The notes: a model not told the origin generated them from the letters alone. A stretch of 64,000 nucleotides of DNA from Notospermus geniculatus (GCA_002633025.1 NMRB01000868.1:10013-74012); one strand, 5' to 3'; shown: positions 33,327 through 45,683, counted from the first letter of the stretch. Made by a program: numbers and translations.

Positions 33327-33628
33327 TTGATATTTTGGCTATAAGTTGACATTGGTATATTGGATAATAACGCATCACCTTTCACATTTCGTCTGCATCC
33401 GCACACGTAATACCCTTCTTGGTAATGAGGCTTTTGACAGGCAAGTCACGCCTGCTGTCTCCTTATACAAGCATAGCCACGCGAGAAAATCAAAACCTCG
33501 AAATCAAAGACCGCGTGAGGAGATTTCACGAGAGTGTTCTGCAGGGGTTGTGATACCTGTGGATTCTACTAGAAGTTCAAAACGATGGCTTGCGATGGAA
33601 GAGTTGAACAAAGGATAAGTGTCACACT

Positions 33629-33778
33629 AAGGGCCGTATTCACGGGTCGGACTTTAGCCTAAAGTATAGCTTAAGTTCGACTTTCAATATGCTTGAAGCA
33701 TTGACAAAAGTCAGACTTTAATGAAAGTGGGACCCGTGCATATGACGCCCTTAGACTTAGTTTTAGAATATGGGCCCT
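33629..33778. mobile_element. Possible foldback-derived element
   Basis: GGGCCGTATTCACGGGTC and GACCCGTG plus ATATGGGCCC form imperfect inverted pairs; AGTCAGACTTTA and TAAAGT-type words fall between. Similar in style to 53533-53637. Confidence 0.4.
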
Positions 33779-33826
33779 GGACCCATGATATGCTTACATA
33801 GTGGTATGCTAAGACGCGCTGGTAGC

Positions 33827-33934
33827 AGGGACATTTGTGGTACCAACCATTTCCAGAAATACATTAGGTCCTGGAAATGAAGTTGAATCTCGTATTTCGT
33901 ACTTCGTTTTTCGTCAGATTTGCGAAATGTCCCT
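33827..33934 (+). mobile_element. Short MITE, AGGGACATTT ends
   Basis: AGGGACATTT and AAATGTCCCT are perfect inverted ends. The interior (CCAGAAATACATT, CCTGGAAATGAAGTTGAAT, ACTTCGTTTTTCGTCAGATT) is shared with 50098-50208 and 57778-57888. Confidence 0.7.
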
Positions 33935-36004
33935 AATGACGTGATTATGTCGGTCAAAGTCACCTCCTTTATGATTTTCTCTCTATCACATATCACACAT
34001 TAAGCTAATTGATTCTACTCAACAACCGATTATATTCGTTCACATCACGACAGGCCATGACGACCAACACGCAATGCATGTTTGTTCTTCCCCATTTTCT
34101 TTAGACCTAACTCCCATGACATCCCCGTGACAGCGACGTCGTGGCGTGTGATTCGTTACTTCGCCGATGTAATAAAATTAACTTATGGCTGCCAACTAAA
34201 CATTTGGATCACGTGTAAATTGGATGCGGTCCGTGAATCGCTTCAGGCGGTGATAAATCGTTGATGTGGCGGGCATCATGGCATTAGGAAATCTTCGGAT
34301 TAAGTTGACCATGATACAGGCTACACAGGACAGCCGCAAATGGACCAAGTTGTGACGGGCAAACAGGAATCAGCCAAGTATCTAATGGAGGAAATATATT
34401 CAAGCCGCGCGGCACTATAAAGCCGAGGGAAGGTTTAGTTTTGAAATTCGTACGACTGGCAAGCAATGTCAATCTTCGTAAAGAATCCTCTAAGCATCCC
34501 TAATTTTATAGGTTTACCGCCAACACATTTGCAGCAGCCGCTTTCCTCCCCGACAGAAACACCACTCACCGGACACAAAGAAGCAACCCACGTTATTTCA
34601 CTTTGAAATGTTGTCACTGGATTTAAAGGATGCTTGCTGAACTTTTATTGCCGTGTACCAGTGATTGTAAGCCTACTGGTTTTAGGCGTCTTTCTCTTCC
34701 TCCTTGAATAGTGAGCTCTCCCTTTTTTGTATCACAGCTTTCTTGATATCACACAACTTACTGAGTACTACAACTAGACAACGTTCATACAGATTGGTCC
34801 CAGTGAACCACGCATAAAATGTAAAAAGTACTGCATCTTTTACTGAATGCAACATCAGGACAAAGGGAGCGCGCCTACAAAGGAACTGGAAGAAAATAAC
34901 TATGTAACGGTCTGCATGGTCTTGGTTTAGTAGGTTTGATCTGCCTCGACTTGAGTATTTTCATAATGCCGACGCCCACTCGTGGCTATTTTATAGTCTT
35001 GTCTCGCCATTGTGGTGTTCGGATAGTATGAAGTCGGACAACTGAGTATCAGATGATAAGTACCGGTGTAACATTTTTGAGTGTTCACCATCTGTGAGAG
35101 TTCCCTCGAGATCGTCTGACGGAATAAGCTGCGACTGGACATAAGGGACACAGAGAAACGTGTCGATCTGTCTTCAAGCGTTTCTCGAACAATAAAAAGG
35201 AAAAAACTGACATACGGAATCATTGGTAGATTTAAGACTTTTACAAGTACATGTATTACTTTTACAAGTATAAATACTTTTAGAAGTATTTCACATTTTT
35301 GTCACCCAAGAATTTCTGTCACCCCACTAAGGTGATACACTGAGTTGTTAAAAAGATGTTGTTGATCAGGCTTGCTCATGTTTACTTCATTTAAAAAGGC
35401 GATAAGCGTTTTTAGTAGATGTAGCACAGCTTGTGTTGAAAGGTGCTAGCAATAAAAACAACTTCCTTCATCGATTATGAACTGAAACATGCCAATTTTA
35501 CTTCAAAACAAAACTGAAAACTTTCATCATAAAAGTTAGTAATGCGTTCAATTTTCCACAAAGCGTCAAATCCTGTATTTTATACGCTTGAAAAAGAAGT
35601 TATCTCGGCGTGTCAAATGGTTATTTGTTTTGTATAACGTGCCTTCCTCACCCGGTATTTGTTTGTGAGAAAACCCTGGAAACTGTCAATTGACACTACT
35701 CCAGGTTACATCAGCCGTAAAAACTTCGCTGGAAAAATCAAAGTTATGATTTTTAATGTTTTGTTTTGAGTGTTATTCGTAATTAACGATTACTATTTCA
35801 TGCAGGTTTTAAAAGCTGGTGATGGGGGAAAATCCATAAACTTACAGACAAAACGTGGTAATCAATATGTACAGCGCGTCTCGAAATAAATGCATACTGC
35901 ATGGGTATGAAAGGAACACTCAGTCACGTCAGTAGGCCCAGTAACCCCTCGTTGAACGATAAAACCAGTGTGAGAGAGAAAGTCCTCGGAAAAGAAGTCC
36001 TCAA
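33935..36004. other. Intergenic, no gene recognised
   Basis: Short ORFs only. TTTACAAGTA/TTTTAGAAGTA words repeat near 35238-35295. No RNA gene seen. Confidence 0.3.
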
Positions 36005-36100
36005 TAGAGGTTCTTCACGTGACGTCACACCCTAATTAGCATAGAATTCATAGGAACTGGTGCGGCCATATTGGCCGTCAGTGTCAATGGGGTTTACTGA
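36005..36100 (+). mobile_element. CRE-type foldback, left end only
   Basis: TAGAGGTTCTTCACGTGACG is nearly the left end of 40302-40564, followed by GCGGCCATATTGGCCGTCA. No matching right end was found before unrelated sequence. Confidence 0.5.
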
Positions 36101-36292
36101 AAGAAATATGATTTTAACTGGAATATTTTCTTAACTCCGCGTTCTCACACCAAATATTCGAGGGCAGGAGGACGAAGACTCCAGCCCTGTCACATCGGGT
36201 TTTAAGCTTGTACATGTATTTGATGGTTTGGGTCGAATGTTTTTAATATTTTGATTTTGATGGAGGGAGTTAACTGTAAAATATGTTCTATG

Positions 36293-36375
36293 GATGATGG
36301 GGATTTGGCCTAGTGGTTTAAGACGTGCTGGCGATTGGTGCCTTATGCGAGGGTCCGTGGGTTCGATTCTGGTAG
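36293..36375 (+). repeat. tRNA-like SINE head
   Basis: Box A-like TTGGCCTAGTGGTTTAAGAC and box B GGTTCGATTCT with a long variable region, resembling a class II tRNA but with poor stems. The duplicate at 38182 retains only the part from AGACGTGCTGG. Confidence 0.5.
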
Positions 36376-36973
36376 GAAGCAATGTCTTTCACCTTACAAA
36401 CCCGATTTCTATTTCATATTCTATTTCTCAAAAGAGGTAAGGAGGTTTATTTGCCTTTGAGCCGAAGGTTGTGGATTCTTAAAATATCTCCACCGAAAAG
36501 ACACAATGGTTGTTCAGAATACCAACACGTTGTCAAAGAGGCAGAATAGTTGGGATAATTATTCACTGACGTCCACATTCTAAATGTGAAAATACGTGGC
36601 CTGCGGGAGGCGCAGCGTATAAATATATCACATGAAATGGAGCCGCTTTAAGTGATGCTGTAGCCTGTTTCTGGCGGTACCAGAGCAAGCAACCAATAGA
36701 ATATGAGTTTAGTGTCGAGTCCTGGGAAATCTAGCACTCCCAGATCTGATGAAGAAGAAGATATAATAAAAAACACAATGTTATCAACTGATTCTAGTTT
36801 TCCGTCAGATTCCCGAGGCAGTAGTTGCATTGAAGCAGAATCCGACATTCCTGGAATGTTTGTCGTTTTTAGGTTCAGTCAACAACAACGACTGTGTATG
36901 GGTGATGTAATGTTTGTCTGTCGGGGGACGTTGTAATGTTGTCTGGGGGGGGGGGCAATGGCGTCGGTCGTGG

Positions 36974-37561
36974 TTAATTCGCCACTTCTGTGCGGGAGAT
37001 TGGATTTCGAATCTGAGACATGTTGGCTAACTTGTTACTCGCCTCCTTGGGCAAGTACTCCGTCGCCTCAGCCAAGTAATCTACCGATGCTAGCCGAGAA
37101 CTATCAACCCTAAACGCCTCTACACACTTGTGTACGTGTGCATCGGCAGTAAACCCTCTGTTATTTTCCGCTGCATAAACAATGGGCTCGTCTGAAAATC
37201 CCACCGCAATCCAGGAAAGTGTGCGTAGGTCAAGTTGAAATCGACAACAGTTGATCCCAGGAGAGTGTTGTATGGACAGCATCGCGATTCTCCTGAAATG
37301 TTTCAGGATAGAATGGAGGGTGGGATAAAATGGTTACCAAAAGTTAATGCCCCAGCAAGCAAACATTGACCGCCGTGGTGTATTGCCCATTACATAATAA
37401 TCAGATCTGATTTGGTTCTCTGGGCATGGTCGTCCTTCTGTAACTCCCAGTTTGATTGGCAGCAGTGCCGTACCGATACGCTCTCGGTACGTAGGACGTA
37501 CCTTAACGTCTTTAAAAGATAAGATTTCCCCACGGAACCCGTGGTAATTGGCAGTAATCAA
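36974..37561 (-). CDS. Uncharacterised minus-strand ORF pair, copy 1
   Basis: Two neighbouring minus frames: 37334-37561 (start MITANYHGFRGEILSF) and 36974-37282 (contains SWIAVGFSDEPIVYAA). An acceptor-like TTTCAG lies before GAGAATCGCGATG at 37282, so they could be exons, but the first ends in a stop 52 bp earlier. Composition looks protein-like. Both are unchanged in the duplicate at 38834-39421. I recognise no family; exons of a gene or a transposon remnant are both possible. Confidence 0.25.
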
Positions 37562-37704
37562 ATCACACAGTCATATCGGTGATATTTCCCAAGGGCCTCA
37601 TAATCCTAAACTGCAGTTGAAAAATTTTACGTCGATTTCAACTTTTGTCTGCGCCTTTGTCTATTCATGACTGTCAGACAGGCGCAGTGGAAATGGGAGA
37701 CTTA

Positions 37705-37880
37705 ACTGCCGTTAGAGGCCACCACCAGTTAGCGTCTTAGCGTCATGGAATTTGACGTCACACAGAGAAATGCACGCCACGACGTCATCGATAATGACGT
37801 GGACGCCATGGCTTACGTCTATGACGTCACATTTTGTGACGTTCTAGGACAGGTAGCAGGTGGCGGCCTCTAACGGCAGT
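37705..37880. mobile_element. CRE-rich foldback, ACTGCCGTTAGAGG ends, copy 1
   Basis: ACTGCCGTTAGAGGCC and GGCCTCTAACGGCAGT are exact inverted ends. The interior carries TGACGTCAC, CACGACGTCATCGATAATGA and CTATGACGTCAC. Identical copy at 39565-39740 inside the duplicated block. Confidence 0.8.
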
Positions 37881-38833
37881 GTCTGTCAGCGTCTCGTACG
37901 TTTGACAAATCAGGTTTCTGCAACGAAATAAGCTCGGAGAACGACGTATATTTCTGATCCCAAGCGTCCATCGGTAATCTCATAACTTGTTTTTACCTCC
38001 TGCAACAACCACAATCACAGTTCATACTATGTAAAAAACTAGCAGCCACCGTGACCTTTCAAAAGAGAATAGGCCACTACACTCCCCAGGTACCCGTTTG
38101 ATCTGCCCTATCGCTTCCACAGAATTTTGTTCATACTTCACATTTTTGCATACCTCGTGTGGCAACCTGTACGGTTTTTTNAGACGTGCTGGCGATTGGT
38201 GCCTTATGCGAGGGTCCGTGGGTTCGATTCTGGTAGGAAGCAATGTGTTTCACCTTACAAACCCGATTTCTATTTCATATTCTATTTCTCAAAAGAGGTA
38301 AGGAGGTTTATTTGCCTTTGAGCCGAGGGTTGTGGATTCTTAAAATATCTCCACCGAAAAGACACAATGGTTGTTCAGAATACCAACACGTTGTCAAAGA
38401 GGCAGAATAGTTGGGATAATTATTCACTGACGTCCACATTCTAAATGTGAAAATACGTGGCCTGCGGGAGGCGCAGCGTATAAATATATCACATGAAATG
38501 GAGCCGCTTTAAGTGATGTTGTAGCCTGTTTCTGGCGGTACACAGCAAGCAACCAATAGAATATGAGTTTAGTGTCGAGTCCTGGGAAATCTAGCACTCC
38601 CAGATCTGATGAAGAAGAAGATATCATAAAAAACACAATGTTATCAACTGATTCTAGTTTTCCGTCAGATTCCCGAGGCAGTAGTTGCATTGAAGCGGAA
38701 TCCGACATTCCTGGAATGTTTGTCGTTTTTAGGTTCAGTCAACAACAACGACTGTGTATGGGTGATGTAATGTTTGTCTGTCGGGGGACGTTGTAATGTT
38801 GTCTGGGGGGGGGGGCAATGGCGTCGGTCGTGG

Positions 38834-39421
38834 TTAATTCGCCACTTCTGTGCGGGAGATTGGATTTCGAATCTGAGACATGTTGGCTAACTTGTTACTC
38901 GCCTCCTTGGGCAAGTACTCCGTCGCCTCAGCCAAGTAATCTACCGATGCTAGCCGAGAACTATCAACCCTAAACGCCTCTACACACTTGTGTACGTGTG
39001 CATCGGCAGTAAACCCTCTGTTATTTTCCGCTGCATAAACAATGGGCTCGTCTGAAAATCCCACCGCAATCCAGGAAAGTGTGCGTAGGTCAAGTTGAAA
39101 TCGACAACAGTTGATCCCAGGAGAGTGTTGTATGGACAGCATCGCGATTCTCCTGAAATGTTTCAGGATAGAATGGAGGGTGGGATAAAATGGTTACCAA
39201 AAGTTAATGCCCCAGCAAGCAAACATTGACCGCCGTGGTGTATTGCCCATTACATAATAATCAGATCTGATTTGGTTCTCTGGGCATGGTCGTCCTTCTG
39301 TAACTCCCAGTTTGATTGGCAGCAGTGCCGTACCGATACGCTCTCGGTACGTAGGACGTACCTTAACGTCTTTAAAAGATAAGATTTCCCCACGGAACCC
39401 GTGGTAATTGGCAGTAATCAA
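38834..39421 (-). CDS. Uncharacterised minus-strand ORF pair, copy 2
   Basis: Same two frames as 36974-37561 (39194-39421 and 38834-39142), identical at protein level. Being part of a near-identical duplicated block, their identity does not show selection. Confidence 0.25.
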
Positions 39422-39564
39422 ATCACACAGTCATATCGGTGATATTTCCCAAGGGCCTCATAATCCTAAACTGCAGTTGAAAAATTTTACGTCGATTTCA
39501 ACTTTTGTCTGCGCCTTTGTCTATTCATGACTGTCAGACAGGCGCAGTGGAAATGGGAGACTTA

Positions 39565-39740
39565 ACTGCCGTTAGAGGCCACCACCAGTTAGCGTCTTAG
39601 CGTCATGGAATTTGACGTCACACAGAGAAATGCACGCCACGACGTCATCGATAATGACGTGGACGCCATGGCTTACGTCTATGACGTCACATTTTGTGAC
39701 GTTCTAGGACAGGTAGCAGGTGGCGGCCTCTAACGGCAGT
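39565..39740. mobile_element. CRE-rich foldback, ACTGCCGTTAGAGG ends, copy 2
   Basis: Second copy of 37705-37880 carried by the block duplication. Confidence 0.8.
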
Positions 39741-40040
39741 GTCTGTCAGCGTCTCGTACGTTTGACAAATCAGGTTTCTGCAACGAAATAAGCTCGGAGA
39801 ACGACGTATATTTCTGATCCCAAGCGTCCATCGGTAATCTCATAACTTGTTTTTACCTCCTGCAACAACCACAATCACAGTTCATACTATGTAAAAAACT
39901 AGCAGCCACCGTGACCTTTCAAAAGAGAATAGGCCACTACACTCCCCAGGTACCCGTTTGATCTGCCCTATCGCTTCCACAGAATTTTGTTCATACTTCA
40001 CATTTTTGCATACCTCGTGTGGCAACCTGTACGGTTTTTT

Positions 40041-40301
40041 CTTGAAACTTCAAGGCTGAGAAAAGTAAATGAATGGACATAACGTTCTGACATACGTACA
40101 GCTGATGTACGAGTAGCTATTTCAGGTTATGTACGTACATTGATGTGGCGAAGGTAGGCCGTCTGAAGGCCATCACAAAGTATCTGTACGCCTACACTCT
40201 GAACAAAGAGTACAGGTACCAGTCGTACCAGGCAAAAAATTGGGAACCTCGAGCACGGGATTGTCGTAAGGTGCGGGGAGTGGGGGTTTTCGGAACCCTT
40301 C
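40041..40301. other. Unique spacer
   Basis: GTACGTACAT-type palindromes near 40090-40140; no gene. Confidence 0.25.
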
Positions 40302-40564
40302 TATAGAGGTTCTTCACTGACGTCACAACGGTGACGTGACTCAAAAGAATCGGCCATGTTGGCCGTCAATCAAATGGCCGGCGATGACGTCAAAACTGTC
40401 ACGTCGTACATTATGACGTCACAATCTGTGTGTTGACGCTGTGTTCATGCCGTGTGTTGACGCTGTGACGCTGTGTTCATGCCGTGACGTCGCTTGACAT
40501 TTTGACGGCCAATATGGCGGCATCGTGTCGTCATGGAAATGTGACGTCACGTGAAGAACCTCCA
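40302..40564. mobile_element. CRE-rich foldback element, copy 2
   Basis: TATAGAGGTTCTTCACTGACG and GTCACGTGAAGAACCTCCAT are inverted ends. Contains TGACGTCA at about 40318, 40386, 40413 and 40541. Homologous to 27672-27893. A short GTGTTGACGCTGTG direct repeat lies in the middle. Confidence 0.8.
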
Positions 40565-40779
40565 TGTTGCTGATTTCGGTGAGTAGTACATTGTCTACAG
40601 CGTGCACACGGAGCAGGTGTTAGCGGTACATCAATACCCATCAGTTTGCTTATCGGATCGGCAGGCGTCCTTCATGGTTCGTCTCCTTCGATATGACAAG
40701 ATGATTTTATCATGAGCACTGATCACGTGATTCTGCCCCGATTGAGTTTGATGATATGATCACGGTTATTTCGTGTGAA

Positions 40780-40900
40780 CAGGTGTAATCTATGAGAATG
40801 CCCCCCGTATGATAATGCCCGCTTTATTGTATGGCGGACACTCTCAAATACAGGGAAAGACATGTTGATCAGTGCCTCCTCCATTGTCACGTCGCGGCTT
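40780..40900 (+). repeat. Dispersed repeat, also at 45684-45780
   Basis: TGAGAATGCC, CCGTAT, CGGACA and GACATGTT...TCAG words are collinear in both copies. Confidence 0.5.
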
Positions 40901-41372
40901 ATTCCGTCAATCTGTTGTTGGGAGGCATTGGCAAACTGGGGTCAGTGAAAAATATTACACAGCTCAGAGGTGCATGAGGCATGACAACGACACTTTTGCG
41001 CCAAGAACCTGTATAAGCAGAGTAACAAGGGTGTTTTGCTGGCGCGGACGCCAATTGGCTGTTGTTTGTCACATGATCGTTGTCAGCACTCGTTTGATTG
41101 GCTAGGAGTCCTAGCACCTGCCAACACCCCCAGCCCACCCCACCCTGACCAACGAAGTAGGACAAGGCCCCAGTCAGCATTCAGTTCAATTAGACCTTGA
41201 CCCAGTGGAGAGAAACAACGCATTTGATTGGCTCTCCTGATGACAGTGCAGGATGGTCACCTGACGTATAAATGGCGATTCTGCAGTTATCGGTTATGGC
41301 GCGGCTACCAGTGTACATTTATAGACCATTCCACTGCTTGCCAAGGCAAGACCTTACAAAGGGGGATGTGTG
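40901..41372. other. Intergenic, no gene recognised
   Basis: Short ORFs on both strands near 40899-41180 without domains. Confidence 0.25.
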
Positions 41373-44255
41373 GCTGAAGACAGCCGTTGTAAGATACCGG
41401 TAATCAGCATCATATCTTGGAAAGTGATAATCCTGACTGACACCCGGCTATCCATACATGCACAAGTCGCATTGATGTCAGCCTTGGATCAAATCAATGA
41501 TGATTGAAGCTGCCTCGGTCCTGACGGGGACGATTACCGCGGGCTATGATCATATATCACCTGAACTGAGCATCGTAATCAATAAGGAAACAGGTAGGGG
41601 TAGGTTCTGGTGTCGAGTGGCAGCATCAGGGTGGAGGATCTTAGCAATGGATATTGTATCAACATTAGCTTTTAAATACATGTACCGATATAAATAAGAA
41701 GAAAGGCATAAGTTTGTTAGAAAAAAGTGATTTTCCGTCCGCAATGGCCCGGTTTGGCCTACATGTACGACAGATTTAGCGAGGATTCTTCCGTAGTTTG
41801 CCGACTCGAACAAGGTGAATCTTCGCTGAAAAATACTGAGTACAGAAAATCAACAACCTCGACATAGGTATCTAGGCCTATATGGGCACCGCCGTAAAGC
41901 TAGGAATCCACTGCTGATTTCCTGCGTTGCGACTTGCTTTGCAACCTGCTACCTGCGATTGAATACGATCGCAAGGAACTGATACCGGTTGCCGACCGAT
42001 TGCCGACTGAAATTGACCACATCTTCGCCATTGGTGGAAATCACGTCTAGCGAGTCCACTACGGCGATCGGGGGCCCAGTTGCAACGCAACCCAGTTGCA
42101 AAGTAAGTCGCAAAGCAAAATCAGGTTGAAAATCAATGGTGGGTTTCCTAGCTTTATGCAGAATTTTGTATTATTCCACGGTGATCCTATATTGAAGCAC
42201 ATGGTGTGAAAGGGTTTAGTTTTGTTTAACGTGAAGCACGGACACCTCAGACCAAAACCGAACCGCAAACCTCTGAGGTGCGAGACGCGATGTTTCCGCT
42301 GTATCTTCCTCACAAAGTAATCGCCGCCGCCAGTTCATCCAGGCACTCATCGCCGTCTCATCTTCCGCATGAATAAACGGAGCGAGAGGCCAGACATCGC
42401 AGCTTTGTCTGCAAACATTAAACTCCCAATCGACAAACACGGAAGAATCGATAGGGAGGCAAAGTCGATGAGATCATTCAATTGGCCTATACGTCAACTC
42501 TATTGAAAAGTGATACACTCGACTTATGACATGTTTTAAGCGGAATCGATGCGATCGATTGATTTGTTTGGAGCGGGTGATAAAAAGGAAGCGAATGGAT
42601 TAACATGATATGATGTTGTCGTGTAAAAAAGTGACAGTTTACAAACATTGACTTGGTTCCTGTCTTTCACATCTTGTCCAAACAAGGCCATCGACTGCGT
42701 CTTTAGCCTTGTCCCAATCATTCTTGTCATCTTTTGCGTTAACCCACAAATTATAAATGAATCTGACCACAACTTGACCCCGCCTCCGAGCCAATCAGAA
42801 CTCGGCACNGCTGAAGACAGCCGTTGTAAGATACCGGTAATCAGCATCATATCTTGGAAAGTGATAATCCTGACTGACACCCGGCTATCCATACATGCAC
42901 AAGTCGTATTGATGTCAGCCTTGGATCAAATCAATGATGATTGAAGCTGCCTCGGTCCTGACGGGGACGATTACCGCGGGCTATGATCATATATCACCTG
43001 AACTGAGCATCGTGATCAATAAGGCAACAGGTAGGGGTAGGTTCTGGTGTCGAGTGGCAGCATCAGGGTGGAGGATCTTAGCAATGGATATTGTATCAAC
43101 ATTAGCTTAATACATGAACCGGTATAAATAAGAAGAAAGGCATAAGTTTGTTAGAAAAAAGTGAGTTTCCGTCCGCAATGGTCCGGTTTGGCCTACATGT
43201 ACGACAGCTTTAGCGAGGATTCTTCCGTAATTTGCCGACTCGAACAAGGTGAATCTTCGCTGAAAAATACTGAGTACAGAAAATCAACAACCTCGACATA
43301 GTTATCTAGGCCTATATGGGCATATTTCACGTAAAGCTAGGAATCCACTGCTGATTTCCTGCGTTGCGATTTTTGCTTTGCAACCTGCTACCTGCGATTG
43401 AATACGATCGCAAGGAACTGCATGATACACCCGGTCGCTGACGGATTGTCGACTGAAATTGACCACATCTTCGCCATTGGTGGAAATCACGTCTAGCGAG
43501 TCCACTAACGGCGATCGGGTGCCCAGTTGCACCGCAACCCAGTTGCAAAGTAAGTCGCAAAGCAAAATCAGGTTGAAAATCAATGGTGGGTTTCCTAGCT
43601 TTATGCAGAATTTTGTATTATTCCACGGTGATCCTATATTGAAGCACATGGTGTGAAAGGGTTTAGTTTTGTATGACGTGAAACACGGACACCTCAGACC
43701 AAAACTGAACCGCAAACCTCTGAGGTGAGAGAGGCGATGTTTCCGCTGTATCTTGCTCACAAAGTAATCGCCACCGCCAGTTCATCCAGGCACTCATCGC
43801 CGTCTCATCTTCCGCATGAATAAACGGAGCGAGAGGCCAGACATCGCAGCTTTGTCTGCAAACATTAAACTCTCAATCGACAAACACGGAAGAATCGATA
43901 GGGAGGGAAAGTCGATGAGATCATTCAATTGGCCTATACGTCAACTCTATTGAAAAGTGATACACTCGACTTATGACATGTTTTAAGCGGAATCGATGCG
44001 ATCGATTGATTTGTTTGGAGCGGGTGATAAAAAGGAAGCGAATGGATTAACATGATATGATGTTGTCGTGTAAAAAAGTGACAGTTTACAAACATTGACT
44101 TGGTTCCTGTCTTTCACATCTTGTCCAAACAAGGCCATCGACTGCGTCTTTAGCCTTGTCCCAATCATTCTTGTCATCTTTTGCGTTAACCCACAAATTA
44201 TAAATGAATCTGACCACAACTTGACCCCGCCTCCGAGCCAATCAGAACTCGGCAC
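41373..44255. repeat. 1.44-kb direct duplication joined at a single N
   Basis: 41373-42808 and 42810-44255 are collinear with scattered substitutions and small indels (somewhat more diverged than the 36-40 kb pair). The N at 42809 is the junction and the second copy restarts at GCTGAAGACAG. Frames inside (for example minus 42059-42313) have no recognisable domain. Uncollapsed haplotypes are the simplest explanation. Confidence 0.85.
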
Positions 44256-44590
44256 TTTCTCTTCTCTTTCCGCACACATTTGTAACACTGATTCTGATTG
44301 GTGCATTGATTAGCCTTCGCATACCGATGATTGGGTGAGACTCTGAGCTCCTCAGAAGCGGGAAATGTGACGGATTCAAACCAGGCTAGATGGGCGTCAG
44401 GCCAGATAGACCGGTGAGAATCAGATGGTCTTTCACCATTTGCGAGAACACAAAGCGTTGTGCAAGTGGATAGTAGTAGATAAATTGACCCATTCAGACC
44501 AGTCATGCCGGACAGGAATCAACGTCCTGCACCCTGTATGACACGACCGAAGCCGTCCGACCATTCAGGATTTCCTTTTTGGCCTAGCAC

Positions 44591-44655
44591 GTTGGCCTCT
44601 GAGCTGGAAGTTAAGCAACGTTGAGCGTGGTTAGTACGTGGATAGGTAACCAGCG
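44591..44655 (+). repeat. 5S rRNA-derived sequence (3' half)
   Basis: GAAGTTAAGCAACGTTGAGC followed by GTGGTTAGTACGTGGATAGG reproduces the conserved 3' half of animal 5S rRNA, with a few changes (TACGTGGATAGG for TACTTGGATGGG). The 5' half is not recognisable, so this is a 5S-derived SINE part or 5S pseudogene, not a functional gene. Confidence 0.75.
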
Positions 44656-44669
44656 CATTCGGCAACCAG

Positions 44670-44765
44670 TTGAGAGTATAGAGTGGCGACTCGACCTGTC
44701 GTTGAACCGGCGATCTCTCCGTCACGAGTCCCACGCTCTTACCACTGCACTCCATCATCCGCATT
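44670..44765 (-). repeat. tRNA-derived SINE head next to the 5S-like segment
   Basis: On the minus strand GATGGAGTGCAGTGGTAAGA is box A-like and CGCCGGTTCAACGACAG box B-like. It faces the 5S-like segment in the opposite orientation. Confidence 0.5.
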
Positions 44766-44872
44766 CCCCTTAAAGTAATAAAGACGTACTTTTAGCCCCA
44801 ATCAATGAGCCTTTTATTGTATTGATTTTGGTGGCACAATCTATCAACATCAAGAGAGATTATTAATGATTA

Positions 44873-45025
44873 GGTTCGAGGCTACTTCTGGGAAATCTAC
44901 CAATCACGATCGTCGTTCGTAGGACTATAGGGCGGCCCAAAATGTTTCGGTTCGAGGCTACTTCTGGGAAATCCACCAATCACGATCGTCGTTTGTTGGA
45001 CTGTAGGGCGGCCCAGGTCAGGTAG
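44873..45025. repeat. 76-bp tandem duplication
   Basis: GGTTCGAGGCTACTTCTGGG begins at 44873 and 44949, each followed by CCAATCACGATCGTCGTT and TAGGGCGGCCCA. Two units with about six differences. A minus ORF (44897-45151) crosses it and is not supported. Confidence 0.8.
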
Positions 45026-45683
45026 GCTGCTGGACAGTTTTACAGTGAATCTGGCCTGTGCCTCGTCGACCAAGGTGCGGCTGGGGTCGATATATTCTGG
45101 TGGATGAAAGCCTGTGGTCCCAACCAGCTTTTCCTTTCTGGGTGTACACACCTAAATCAACCCAGTAAAACAACAGGACCAGGCGGGTTCCGACGAAACG
45201 TTCCGCGTCAGTATGATATCAACTGGCTTGGCTCAATCTATTCCGAGGCCAGGGGGCCGGGGAGTTTTCCTCGAAATTGCACCCTGTAAAAAGCCCTTTG
45301 GACAGGAGCGACAGAAGCGACTGCGCAACGCTTTGCGCCTGTTCGGCAGGAGGTTGTAAAAGACGAACTCAGGCACTGTAGGAACATGGCATCGCGGCGA
45401 GATGATACTAAGAACGCGTCAAACATCTCATTAAACAGCCAAGGCTTAATGGTCTTTGTTTAATAATTCATGATACTGTGAAGACACTGAGCTGTGAAAT
45501 TAGCCGTCACACGGACGGTAATAGGTATGACGGTCACCTGGTAACGCCAGGACCGTTCATTCAGACTTCCGATACACAAACTCATGAATATTGATCAGGT
45601 TTTCATATGCAGTGTGTGGTTCGTGAAAATTGACGATTGAAACACCACTTTTTATGTTGCTCGTTTTGTGGCCTACCCGTGTA

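Larger units (their letters stand above)
36321..40040. repeat. 1.86-kb direct duplication joined at a single N
   Basis: 36321-38180 and 38182-40040 are nearly identical (a few substitutions and one 1-bp indel at the GGTACCAGAGC/GGTACACAGC site). The N at 38181 sits exactly at the junction. This is what an assembler leaves when two alleles or overlapping contigs are placed in series, although a true tandem duplication is possible. Confidence 0.85.

Noticed and set aside
44591-44655. Functional 5S rRNA gene
   Set aside because: Only the 3' half is recognisable; the 5' part is missing.
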